Shown piece after piece: positions 9,131 to 17,959 of a stretch of DNA of 64,000 bases (its first letter is position 1; each line of letters starts with the position of its first letter). This DNA is from an uncultured Duncaniella sp. (GTDB lineage: Bacteria > Bacteroidota > Bacteroidia > Bacteroidales > Muribaculaceae): positions 1 to 64,000 of the forward strand of contig CAJTQR010000003.1 of assembly GCA_910578515.1 (NCBI GenBank). Direction: 5' to 3'. The translations under genes and the position numbers were made by a program. The notes under the pieces were generated by a model. The model was not told where the DNA came from. It saw nothing but the letters and a program-made list of their open reading frames with translations, and made no database searches.

Positions 9131-12100
9131 ATGAAGTGCACAGTCGATTACCTAAGGTCCATAGTGATATTATTGGTCTGCATGACCCCGCTATGGGCAT
9201 TTTCCCAGAACATAACTGTGACGGGAACCGTACTCGATGAAGCGGGCGACCCGCTCATCGGAGCTACAGTGCAACAGAAAGGAGCTGCCAACGGTATCGC
9301 AACTGATATTGATGGTAATTTCAAGCTCAGTGTTCCTAAAAATGCCACCCTCGTGGTATCGTATGTTGGTTACAACACCCAAAACGTAGCAGTAGAAGGT
9401 CGTACCAACATCACCATCACCCTTAAAGAAAATGCCGAGATGCTCGACGAAGTGGTGGTGGTAGGTTACGGACAGATGAAACGTTCCGACATGACCGGTT
9501 CAGTTGTTTCCGTCAACGATGCAGCCATCAAGAAATCAATTCCAACCAGCATCGACCAGGTTCTTCAGGGTCGTGCCGCCGGCGTGCAGATTCAGGCAAA
9601 CTCAGGTACTCCCGGTGCCTCAACCTCAATCCGCATCCGCGGTATCAACTCACTCAACGCAACAAACCAGCCAATCTTCGTGATTGACGGTGTTGTGATT
9701 GACTCAGCCACCGATGATGAATCATCCAACCCACTCAGCGCCATCAACCCCTCCGACATCGTGTCTATGGACATCCTCAAGGATGCTTCCGCTACCGCAA
9801 TCTACGGTTCACGTGCATCAAACGGTGTCATCATGATTACAACCAAACGCGGTCAGGCTGGAAATGCCACCGTAACCTACGATGGGTATGCCGGTTGGCA
9901 AGAAATGCCCAAGAAATATGACATGCTCAACCTTCAGGAATATGCCCGTCACCACAACTATCGTGCCAACGACCTTAACCTTCTCGACCCCTCGAGCGCT
10001 TTCGTCAATCCCGACGCTCTTGGCAAAGGTACAGACTGGCAAGATGAGCTCTTCAAGAAGGCATTCATGACAAGCCACAATATATCAGTGTCAGGCGGTA
10101 ACGAAAAGACAACCTATGCGTTCTCAGGCGGTTATCTCAAGCAGAACGGTATTGCCCTCGGCTCTGGATTCCGTCGTCTCTCACTCCGCTCCAACATTGA
10201 CACCCAGATAAAGTCATGGCTTAGAGGTGGTGTAAACTTCTCGTTCTCAGAAACCAAGCAAGAAGTTGGAACCGACAAGAACACCATCATGAGCGCTCTG
10301 CGCCAGCAGCCTACTGTAGCTGTGACCTCTCCTGACGGTTCATTTGACGGTCCTGAAGATGTATGGATGCCTGACAACCCCGTAGGTCTCGCCGAAATCA
10401 TCACCAACAATAATCGCAAGACAAACTTCCGCTTCAATACATACCTTGAAGCTACCCTCTACAAAGGTCTTACCCTCAAGACTGAAGTATCAGGCGATTG
10501 GAACTACAACAATTATTACTATTATCAGCCCGACTACCAGTTCGGTATCAAGACTCAGGACACCCGCACTTCTCGCTGGACAAAAACCAACACCAAATAT
10601 TGGTCTTGGCGCAACATCCTTACCTATAACATGACATTCAACAAGGTTCACTCCATCAATGCCATGATTGGTCAGGAAATGAGTCACTATAACTGGGAAA
10701 CACAGGTAGGTACCGCTTCCGGATTCCTCTCCAACACTACCCCCGACCTTTCAGCCGGCGACATCACTACTTCAACCACTACCGGTTACAAATTCGCCAA
10801 CTCACTTCTCTCATACTTCGGACGCGCATTCTACTCCTACGACGACCGCTATCTCCTCACTGCCACCATCCGTCGCGACGGTTCTTCAAAGTTCACTAAG
10901 GAAAACCGCTGGGGGTGGTTCCCGTCAGTAGCATTGGCATGGCGTGCGTCACAGGAAAGCTTCCTACGTGACATCACATGGATTAACAATGCCAAGCTTC
11001 GTGCAGGTTGGGGTGCCACCGGTAACCAGAATGTGGACCAGTGGGCTACAATCGCTCTTCTAAGTTTCAAAACCACTCCGTGGGGCACAGGTGTGCTTAC
11101 CGGCAACACTCCAAACACCGAACTTACCTGGGAGACAACTCATTCATGGAACGTAGGTCTTGACCTCGGTTTCATTGACAACCGTATCGAACTCGTAGCT
11201 GACGTTTACTACAAAAAGACCAAAAACCTCCTCCTCCAGGTTCAAAATCCGGCCTACCTCGGTTCTGCCGGTCAAGGAGCTGCTTCAAACCCATGGGAAA
11301 ATATCGGTTCACTTGAGAACAAGGGTATCGAGCTCACCCTCAATACAACCAACATCGCCACTCGTGACTTCCAGTGGACCACCAACGTGGTGTTCGGTCT
11401 AAACCGTAACAAAGTACGGTCACTCGACACTGAGACTGCTACTCTCGACAAATCATTCCAGCCGAGTTCCAACAACTTTATAGTAACCCGCACAGCCGTA
11501 GGTCAGCCTATCGGTCAATTCTGGGGCTATAAGGTAATCGGTCGTTTTGACGAACCAACTGATTTCTACTATCACGATGCCAATGGTCAACTCAAGCAGG
11601 TGGCTATCCCCGAAGGCAATGTCATAGGTGAAAATTCAACTTGGCTCGGAGACTATATCTTCGAAGATGTCAACGGCGACGGTAAAATCAATGCTGAGGA
11701 CTGTACATATATCGGCAATCCTGAGCCCAAATTCACCTTCGGTTTCGGTAACACATTCTCATGGAAGGGTATAGACCTCACCATCTTCTTCTCAGGAAGC
11801 TATGGCAACAAGGCACTCAACCTCAACCGTTACCTCATCGAAGACCCCCGTCAGAACAGCAACATCCTCAAGTCAGCTCTCAACTATGCCATCGTAGGCA
11901 AGATTGACCCCAACGGTCCTGACAATGACTACCGCAACCTACACGTCATCAACGCATCTTCAACAGTGATGCCCGCCGTGCAGCGTTCGGACGCCAACTC
12001 AAACTATAGCCGCATCTCCGACCGTTTCATCGAGGATGCCTCATATATCCGCTTGCAGAACATTTCTTTAGGTTATACATTCCCCAAGGCTTGGGTTCGC

Positions 12101-12283
12101 AAATGCTTCCTGGAGAATGCACGTGTGTACATGAACATCCAGAATCTCCACACCTGGACCGAGTACAAAGGACTTGACCCCGAAGTTGGTGCCATGTACG
12201 GCGATGCCCTCATGACAGGTCTTGACTACGGACGTTATCCCACACCCCGTATCTACACCTTTGGTCTCAATGTTTCCTTCTAA
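9131..12283 (+). CDS. SusC/RagA-family TonB-linked outer-membrane glycan transporter
   Basis: Imports xylo-oligosaccharides across the outer membrane, powered by TonB and capped by the SusD protein that follows. Order of domains: signal peptide ending at about residue 25 (WAFSQ), carboxypeptidase-regulatory-like domain (about 28-105; TGTVLDEAGDPLIGATV), TonB plug (about 115-230; GSRASNGVIMITTKRG, the SusC signature), then a large beta-barrel ending in an aromatic residue (LNVSF). The 1050 residues are normal for SusC. It is the first gene of the locus, preceded by a long leader and followed 21 bp later by susD. Xylan specificity is inferred from the enzymes downstream. Confidence 0.96.
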   Translation: MKCTVDYLRSIVILLVCMTPLWAFSQNITVTGTVLDEAGDPLIGATVQQKGAANGIATDIDGNFKLSVPKNATLVVSYVGYNTQNVAVEGRTNITITLKENAEMLDEVVVVGYGQMKRSDMTGSVVSVNDAAIKKSIPTSIDQVLQGRAAGVQIQANSGTPGASTSIRIRGINSLNATNQPIFVIDGVVIDSATDDESSNPLSAINPSDIVSMDILKDASATAIYGSRASNGVIMITTKRGQAGNATVTYDGYAGWQEMPKKYDMLNLQEYARHHNYRANDLNLLDPSSAFVNPDALGKGTDWQDELFKKAFMTSHNISVSGGNEKTTYAFSGGYLKQNGIALGSGFRRLSLRSNIDTQIKSWLRGGVNFSFSETKQEVGTDKNTIMSALRQQPTVAVTSPDGSFDGPEDVWMPDNPVGLAEIITNNNRKTNFRFNTYLEATLYKGLTLKTEVSGDWNYNNYYYYQPDYQFGIKTQDTRTSRWTKTNTKYWSWRNILTYNMTFNKVHSINAMIGQEMSHYNWETQVGTASGFLSNTTPDLSAGDITTSTTTGYKFANSLLSYFGRAFYSYDDRYLLTATIRRDGSSKFTKENRWGWFPSVALAWRASQESFLRDITWINNAKLRAGWGATGNQNVDQWATIALLSFKTTPWGTGVLTGNTPNTELTWETTHSWNVGLDLGFIDNRIELVADVYYKKTKNLLLQVQNPAYLGSAGQGAASNPWENIGSLENKGIELTLNTTNIATRDFQWTTNVVFGLNRNKVRSLDTETATLDKSFQPSSNNFIVTRTAVGQPIGQFWGYKVIGRFDEPTDFYYHDANGQLKQVAIPEGNVIGENSTWLGDYIFEDVNGDGKINAEDCTYIGNPEPKFTFGFGNTFSWKGIDLTIFFSGSYGNKALNLNRYLIEDPRQNSNILKSALNYAIVGKIDPNGPDNDYRNLHVINASSTVMPAVQRSDANSNYSRISDRFIEDASYIRLQNISLGYTFPKAWVRKCFLENARVYMNIQNLHTWTEYKGLDPEVGAMYGDALMTGLDYGRYPTPRIYTFGLNVSF

Positions 12284-12304
12284 CCAAATAATCCTGATAT
12301 CACA

Positions 12305-13987
12305 ATGAAACACAAGATATTAATATTCACAGCTCTGGCCGGAATGATGTCGCTTGCATCCTGCTCCGACTTCCTCGACCAGAAAAATACATACCAGGCT
12401 AACGAGGACCTTTTCTTCGACAGCAATGACGCTGTTTCACAAGCCACAGCACCGCTATACAACTACGTATGGAACTCATTCAACGGTAAGTTCTACTATA
12501 GCGTGGGTGACGGTCGAAGCAACAACCTCACAGCTCGTTGGAGTGACTATATCTACCCCTACACTAACTTCACTGAAAATTCGCTCTCTCCAGGTCTGGA
12601 AGATGCATGGGGCTCATTCTACTCAGTAGTTGCTCAGTCAAACAACGTAATCAATAACCTGCGTGACAAATGCGGCGCCGCCGTGACTGAAGAAGCCAAG
12701 ATTCAAGGCACTGCCGAAGCCCGCTTCATGCGCGGTCTCGCATACTGGTACATCGGTTCAATCTGGGGTAGAGGTATCATCTATACCGACACCAAAGCAC
12801 AGCAGAAGAATCCCGTCACTCCGGCACACCGAGCCACTGACGTGATTGAATTTGCTATCCGCGACCTCGAATATGCTGCCGCCAATCTTTCAAAGACCCA
12901 AGCTAACCCGGGACGTGTGACCACCTACACTGCCTACGGTATTCTCTCTCGTGTATACCTCTCAATGGCTGGTCTCACCACCGATGGTGAATATGACGGT
13001 ACAAACATTGCCACCGATTTCAACCGTGGCACCCGCAATCAATATTACCTCGACCTCGCCCGCAAAGCTGCTCTTAAATGTATCGAAGGTCCGTACCAGC
13101 TCCTTCCCAACTATGGAGACCTCTTTGCTGTGAAGACTTGGAACAACAACTCCGAATCTGTATTCCAGCTCCAGTGGCTCACCGGTTCTACCGACGCAGT
13201 TGGTTGGGGTGGTACAAATGCCATTTCCGCATTCTTTAGCTGGTCCACCATGGTAGGTGAAACCAACTGGGGTAACGCTACCTACGCATCCTACGACATA
13301 GTTCGCACCTATGACCCCGCTGACCGCATCCGCCGTCATGCCACCATCGCCACTGTAGGCGAATATTACCCGCAGCTCAATGCCAAGAACGGCGGTTACA
13401 CCTACAATGTCACCGAAACCGGTTACGAAAACAAATGTAACGTGGTCAAGCATGTGATTGGTAAAATTGACGACAATGGTCAGAGCTACCAGCAGTCATC
13501 AGGCGTCAACACCTATATGATGCGTCTCGCTGAAGTATACCTTAATCTCGCCGATGCTATTCTCGGCAATCAATCAACTACATCAGATGCCGTAGCACTC
13601 GACTACTTCAATCGCGTGAGAACCCGTGCCGGAATGCCCGCCAAGAACTCTATCTCCTATCAGGACCTCCACTATGAACGCCGCATCGAGTTCGCTTACG
13701 AAGGTCTCTACTGGTACGACCTGCTCCGTCGCAGCTACTACCAGCAACAGGAAGTGGTGAACTATCTCAACACTCAGGAACGCAACGCCGGATATGAGTG
13801 GGACGAAAACGAACCTTGCCAATATGCCAAGACAAGCGACGGTACATCTGTAGCCACAGCTACCAACGCTCATCTGCTCCTCCCCTTCAGCGATGTTGAC
13901 CTCATCCGTAACCCCAAACTTTCCGACACTCCCGTCGCCTACGAGTTTGGCGAACGCGAGGTTTCTCCCGCCACCCTCTACAATTGA
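12305..13987 (+). CDS. SusD/RagB-family surface glycan-binding lipoprotein
   Basis: Forms the lid of the SusC transporter and binds glycan at the cell surface. A lipoprotein signal with lipobox LASC (Cys20) leads into SDFLDQKN, then helical TPR-like repeats and the SusD core (RFMRGLAYWYIGSIWGRG; YERRIEFAYEGLYWYDLLRR near the C-terminus). The 560 residues are typical. It lies directly after susC. Ligand specificity for xylan is inferred from context only. Confidence 0.96.
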   Translation: MKHKILIFTALAGMMSLASCSDFLDQKNTYQANEDLFFDSNDAVSQATAPLYNYVWNSFNGKFYYSVGDGRSNNLTARWSDYIYPYTNFTENSLSPGLEDAWGSFYSVVAQSNNVINNLRDKCGAAVTEEAKIQGTAEARFMRGLAYWYIGSIWGRGIIYTDTKAQQKNPVTPAHRATDVIEFAIRDLEYAAANLSKTQANPGRVTTYTAYGILSRVYLSMAGLTTDGEYDGTNIATDFNRGTRNQYYLDLARKAALKCIEGPYQLLPNYGDLFAVKTWNNNSESVFQLQWLTGSTDAVGWGGTNAISAFFSWSTMVGETNWGNATYASYDIVRTYDPADRIRRHATIATVGEYYPQLNAKNGGYTYNVTETGYENKCNVVKHVIGKIDDNGQSYQQSSGVNTYMMRLAEVYLNLADAILGNQSTTSDAVALDYFNRVRTRAGMPAKNSISYQDLHYERRIEFAYEGLYWYDLLRRSYYQQQEVVNYLNTQERNAGYEWDENEPCQYAKTSDGTSVATATNAHLLLPFSDVDLIRNPKLSDTPVAYEFGEREVSPATLYN

Positions 13988-14012
13988 TTAATTGCCTAAA
14001 GGAAACCAAATT

Positions 14013-15461
14013 ATGAAAAATTTTAAACAATATATACTTCCGGCTATCGCCCTGTTTTCTCTCGGCTTTGCATCATGCAACGATGATGACGAATACTTCG
14101 AGGAGAAATATCAGGACAAGCCCATGAAGATTACTCAGGTATATCTTGAGGACTACAAATCATCGGTGCCCGAACGCCCTGTAGAGTTTGCACGACTCAG
14201 CCAGATGTTACGTCTGGAAGGTGAAGGACTCTTTGGCGTGAAAAAAGTCTATATCAACGGTTATGATACTTATTTTAACCGTGCATACGTCACTGACAAC
14301 TCTCTGATTGTATCGGTCAACCGCAATACTCCCGTTACCGACTGCGACCCTGCAGTCCGCAACACCATCCGCCTCGTCAAGGACAAAACCGAACTGGTGT
14401 ATGAATTCCTCATCCGTAACGGATACTCAATCATCCAGTCAGTCAATCCCACACTCCCCCAACCTGGCGAGACAGTGACAGTGAACGGTTCATATCTCCA
14501 CGAAACTTCTAAAGTCACCCTTCCCGGCGGCATTGAAGTCACTTCCGGCATTGAGAATGACCCCGATGGCGAATGGTTCACTTTCGTAATGCCCTCAGGC
14601 GTATCAGAAGGTGGCGCACTCATCTCCGAGAGCCCCAACGGCATCACCCAGTCACCCGCTTACTTCAACGAGACTCGCGGTATGCTCCTCGATTTCGACC
14701 ATGAAGGACAGCAGGGAGCATGGAGCTGGAAAGAAAACGGCTCAATGATTAGCAACAAAGTAGAGGATGGTGACCTTGTAGCCGACCCTGTAGGTTCAGG
14801 ACGCGGTTACTGCGTGCAGATTGTACCCGACCGTCTCCTTGCCAACGGTATTTCAGCCGGTAAACCACGTGCTACCGAATGTCACACTGTGGGTGACGGT
14901 AATGTTGCATGGGAAGATTGGTCACGCATGGCAGACCTTATTCCCGCCACCACTCCCGTGACCGAAGTTGCTTTCCAGGTCGACATACTCTGTCCCGAAC
15001 CCTGGAGCGGAACAGGCTTCTTCCAGATGCAGCTCATCAATAATTATAACTTCGCAGGTTTCGGAAGTGACGACGATGGCAAGAGCAATCTTGTGTACTG
15101 CTTCGCTCCCTGGCTTGACGGTTGGAACGGTGGAGAGATTGTTCCTTTCACCGCCCCCAAGTGGACCACTCTTACCATACCCTTGAGCTACATCAACAAG
15201 TATGCCACTCTCATCGCTGACCCGGAGAGTGCTACTCCTACTTTCCAGATGGTTATTGACGACCGCCTCGCCGCTACATATCCCAACTTCGGTATCGGCT
15301 TCATCAACACAGATTTCGACTACACCAATGCTGCCGGCGAAAAGGTTCCCATCAAGTCAACAGCGTTCAACGGTCCGAAAATCTATCTTGACAACTGGCG
15401 CATCGTTCCTTACAAGCACTTCGAACCCTCTGACTATGAGGAACCCGAAGATGAGCAATAA
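14013..15461 (+). CDS. Surface glycan-binding lipoprotein (SGBP-B type) with IPT/TIG-like domains
   Basis: A non-catalytic surface lipoprotein that helps hold the polysaccharide. The signal ends in lipobox FASC (Cys22), followed by an acidic stretch (NDDDE). Two Ig-like IPT/TIG domains are suggested by the repeated VNPTLPQPGETVTVNG-type strands (about 40-215); the remaining C-terminal part (from about 225, MLLDFDHEGQQGAWSW) resembles the glycan-binding domain of xyloglucan/xylan SGBP-B proteins. I use ATG 14013; a TTG seven codons upstream gives a poor signal peptide. Position between susD and the xylanase is typical of xylan loci. Confidence 0.85.
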   Translation: MKNFKQYILPAIALFSLGFASCNDDDEYFEEKYQDKPMKITQVYLEDYKSSVPERPVEFARLSQMLRLEGEGLFGVKKVYINGYDTYFNRAYVTDNSLIVSVNRNTPVTDCDPAVRNTIRLVKDKTELVYEFLIRNGYSIIQSVNPTLPQPGETVTVNGSYLHETSKVTLPGGIEVTSGIENDPDGEWFTFVMPSGVSEGGALISESPNGITQSPAYFNETRGMLLDFDHEGQQGAWSWKENGSMISNKVEDGDLVADPVGSGRGYCVQIVPDRLLANGISAGKPRATECHTVGDGNVAWEDWSRMADLIPATTPVTEVAFQVDILCPEPWSGTGFFQMQLINNYNFAGFGSDDDGKSNLVYCFAPWLDGWNGGEIVPFTAPKWTTLTIPLSYINKYATLIADPESATPTFQMVIDDRLAATYPNFGIGFINTDFDYTNAAGEKVPIKSTAFNGPKIYLDNWRIVPYKHFEPSDYEEPEDEQ

Positions 15462-15483
15462 ACCCTTAAAATCTTAGAAAATC

Positions 15484-17787
15484 ATGAAAGTAAACAAGAT
15501 AATATTCCCGATTGCAGCTGCATCGCTACTGTTCGCCTCCTGCGACGACCAGATAATGGAATGGAAAGAGCCCGACAAGACTGTCTCTGGTTCCGAAATT
15601 CCGATGGAGCTTGCTGAGAAAATCTCAAAATATGATTTCATCAAGAACTACATGGAGCAGTATCATCCCGGGGTTGACATAACCATCGGTATGGGACTTG
15701 ATGATTTCCTTGATGAAGAAAACCCGGGCTACCGTCAGGCTGTGCTCGACAACTTCCAGGGCGTTACCTTCGGAAATGCCATGAAACACCAGTCTATCGT
15801 AACGGCTGCAGGCTCTTACAATTGGAGCAAAGTTGACCAGTTCATAGCTCAGAACACCGGCTTGAAGCTTCACGGGCACAACCTTCTCTGGCACACCCAG
15901 CAACAGCAGACATATATGAAAGGTCTCATTGCCCCCAAACTTGTGCAGGAGCAGACTGGCGGAAACGATGGAATATCCAACATCCTTGTAGGCGATGCCT
16001 CTGACTTTGAAGGTGGCACCACTGGCGGATGGGGCTCATGGGGCTCCAACAAGGCTTCGGCCGATGTAGTCGATGGCGCTGGTGTGGACGGTTCAAAAGG
16101 TCTCGTCCTTGTCAACAACGGCGACGGCAACGCATGGGAAGCCCAATGTGCCTTCACTTTTGAGACTCCCCTCAAAAAGGATGTTGAATATAAGATTAGC
16201 TTCAAGGCTAAATCCACATCTGCTGTGGGTGAGCTTCAGTTCCAATACCAGAACGGAACAACTTACGGTAGCCAGGGTGGCTACAACACCTTCCCCGTCG
16301 GCACTGACTGGATTACATGTGAATATATCTTCACCACTACCTATGAGGACGTTGACCGCATAATCCTCAACTTCGGTAAGGTAGGTGCTTCCTATTACAT
16401 CGACGATATTCGTTTCGGCGAATACAAGGAACCAGCCAAAGACCCGATGGAAAATATCATGGTCGGCGATGCTTCTGACTTTGAAGGTGGCACTACAGGT
16501 GGCTGGGGCTCATGGGGCTCCAATAAGGAGTCAGCCGACGTCGTAGACGGTGTTGGCGTGGATGGCTCAAAAGCACTCGTGCTTGTCAACAAAGGTGATG
16601 GCAACGCTTGGGAAGCTCAATGTGCATTTACTTTCGACGCTCCCCTCGTGAAGGATACTCCTTACATTATCCAATTCCAGGCTAAATCCACCTCAGCTGT
16701 AGGTTCGCTTCAGTTCCAATACCAGAACGGAACAACTTACGGTAGCCAGGGCGGCTATAATGACTTCCCCATCGGCACCGACTGGATTACATGCGAGTAT
16801 GAATTCACCACTACCTATGAGGATGTTGACCGTATAATCATCAACTTCGGTAAGGTAGGTGCTTCCTACACCATCGACAATATCAAGTTCGGTAAAAAGA
16901 TTCAGGAACCCTCACGCGCTATCCGTAGCCGTGCCGCATCTTTCCACTACGAACTGAAATCAGCCGAGGAGAAGAAAACCATCCTCCTCAACGCGATGGA
17001 AGAATGGATTAAGGAAGCCATGACTCACACAGGCGACGCTTGCACCTCATGGGATGTCATCAACGAACCTATCGGCGACAACGGTCAAATCCGCGGTGTC
17101 GAAGGTGGCTGGATGAGTGATGATAGCGAACCTGTTGAGACAACTGAGGAAGGTCTCAACCTCAACTGGACTAACGAACCTGGCAACGGTCACTTCTACT
17201 GGGGTTACTACTGTGGCATGGACTATGCTGTCAAGGCATTTGAATATGCGGCTAAGTACTCTACTAATGGTGCCAAACTGTTTGTTAATGAGTATAATCT
17301 GGAAACCAATCCTAACAAACTTGCCAAACTCATTGAATTTGTGAACTACATTGACGCAAACGGTGCTCATGTGGATGGTATCGGCACTCAGATGCACGTA
17401 TCCAAGTCAATCACCAAGGAGCAGGTTGACGCTATGTTCAAGACCCTCGCTTCTACCGGCAAGCTCATCCGCATCACTGAACTTGATGTTGCCCTCGGCA
17501 CCGCAAGTCCATCGGCAGCCGAGCTTCAGACTCAGAGCGATGTTTATCAGATGATTCTTACTTCATATTTTGAAAATATTCCAGCTTCTCAGCAGAGCGC
17601 CGTAACCATCTGGGGTCTCAGCGACAACTCCAAGGAGCATGAATACTGGCTGAAGGATGAATCACCCAACATCTTCGATGCAAGCTACGGTCGCAAGATT
17701 GCCTACAAGGGCGTATGCGATGCCATAGCTGGTGAGGATATCGGTGCAAGTTTTACCAGCCCTGACTATCACAACCCTAACCACTAA
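15484..17787 (+). CDS. GH10 endo-beta-1,4-xylanase with two CBMs inserted in the barrel (lipoprotein)
   Basis: Cuts the xylan backbone at the cell surface. Lipobox FASC puts the anchor at Cys20. The GH10 barrel begins at about residue 60 (FGNAMKHQSIV, HGHNLLWHTQ), is interrupted at about 166-478 by two carbohydrate-binding modules, and resumes with WDVINEP (acid/base Glu528) and ITELDV (nucleophile Glu666). Such insertion between barrel strands 3 and 4 is known for Bacteroidetes GH10 xylanases. The two modules start NILVGDASDFEGG (166) and NIMVGDASDFEGG (324), are 158 residues apart and nearly identical, which points to recent duplication. At 767 residues it is about twice the length of a plain GH10. 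It is probably the main surface endoxylanase of the locus. Confidence 0.95.
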   Translation: MKVNKIIFPIAAASLLFASCDDQIMEWKEPDKTVSGSEIPMELAEKISKYDFIKNYMEQYHPGVDITIGMGLDDFLDEENPGYRQAVLDNFQGVTFGNAMKHQSIVTAAGSYNWSKVDQFIAQNTGLKLHGHNLLWHTQQQQTYMKGLIAPKLVQEQTGGNDGISNILVGDASDFEGGTTGGWGSWGSNKASADVVDGAGVDGSKGLVLVNNGDGNAWEAQCAFTFETPLKKDVEYKISFKAKSTSAVGELQFQYQNGTTYGSQGGYNTFPVGTDWITCEYIFTTTYEDVDRIILNFGKVGASYYIDDIRFGEYKEPAKDPMENIMVGDASDFEGGTTGGWGSWGSNKESADVVDGVGVDGSKALVLVNKGDGNAWEAQCAFTFDAPLVKDTPYIIQFQAKSTSAVGSLQFQYQNGTTYGSQGGYNDFPIGTDWITCEYEFTTTYEDVDRIIINFGKVGASYTIDNIKFGKKIQEPSRAIRSRAASFHYELKSAEEKKTILLNAMEEWIKEAMTHTGDACTSWDVINEPIGDNGQIRGVEGGWMSDDSEPVETTEEGLNLNWTNEPGNGHFYWGYYCGMDYAVKAFEYAAKYSTNGAKLFVNEYNLETNPNKLAKLIEFVNYIDANGAHVDGIGTQMHVSKSITKEQVDAMFKTLASTGKLIRITELDVALGTASPSAAELQTQSDVYQMILTSYFENIPASQQSAVTIWGLSDNSKEHEYWLKDESPNIFDASYGRKIAYKGVCDAIAGEDIGASFTSPDYHNPNH
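15979..16926 (+). repeat. Tandem 474-bp duplication encoding two CBMs
   Basis: Unit 1 runs about 15979-16452 and unit 2 about 16453-16926, in frame inside the GH10 gene. Long blocks are identical in DNA, including the part encoding FQYQNGTTYGSQGGY and TTYEDVDRII. Differences cluster at the linker and a few positions (for example VGELQ versus VGSLQ). Confidence 0.85.
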
Positions 17788-17831
17788 TAATTTCTGACTC
17801 ATCAGTAGTCAGTCATCATTACTATCAATCA

Positions 17832-17869
17832 CCCGCAGCCTCATCCCCCACCGGGCTGCAGGCTGCGGG
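17832..17869 (+). terminator. Hairpin after the surface xylanase gene
   Basis: CCCGCAGCC at 17832-17840 pairs perfectly with GGCTGCGGG at 17861-17869, followed by a moderately T-rich stretch (GATTATTATTTTC). A second small stem, CTCAGAA/TTCTGAG, lies at 17898-17914. They may partly terminate transcription so that the surface genes are expressed more than the downstream enzymes. Confidence 0.5.
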
Positions 17870-17959
17870 CGATTATTATTTTCTATCTCCCGACCATCTC
17901 AGAAGTTTTCTGAGAAAATCGCATCATTTTTACCTTACTAATCCCAACATCCGCATCCG

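Noticed and set aside
12962..13453. 163-codon antisense frame inside susD
   Set aside because: Shadow frame caused by codon bias of susD; no start signals.
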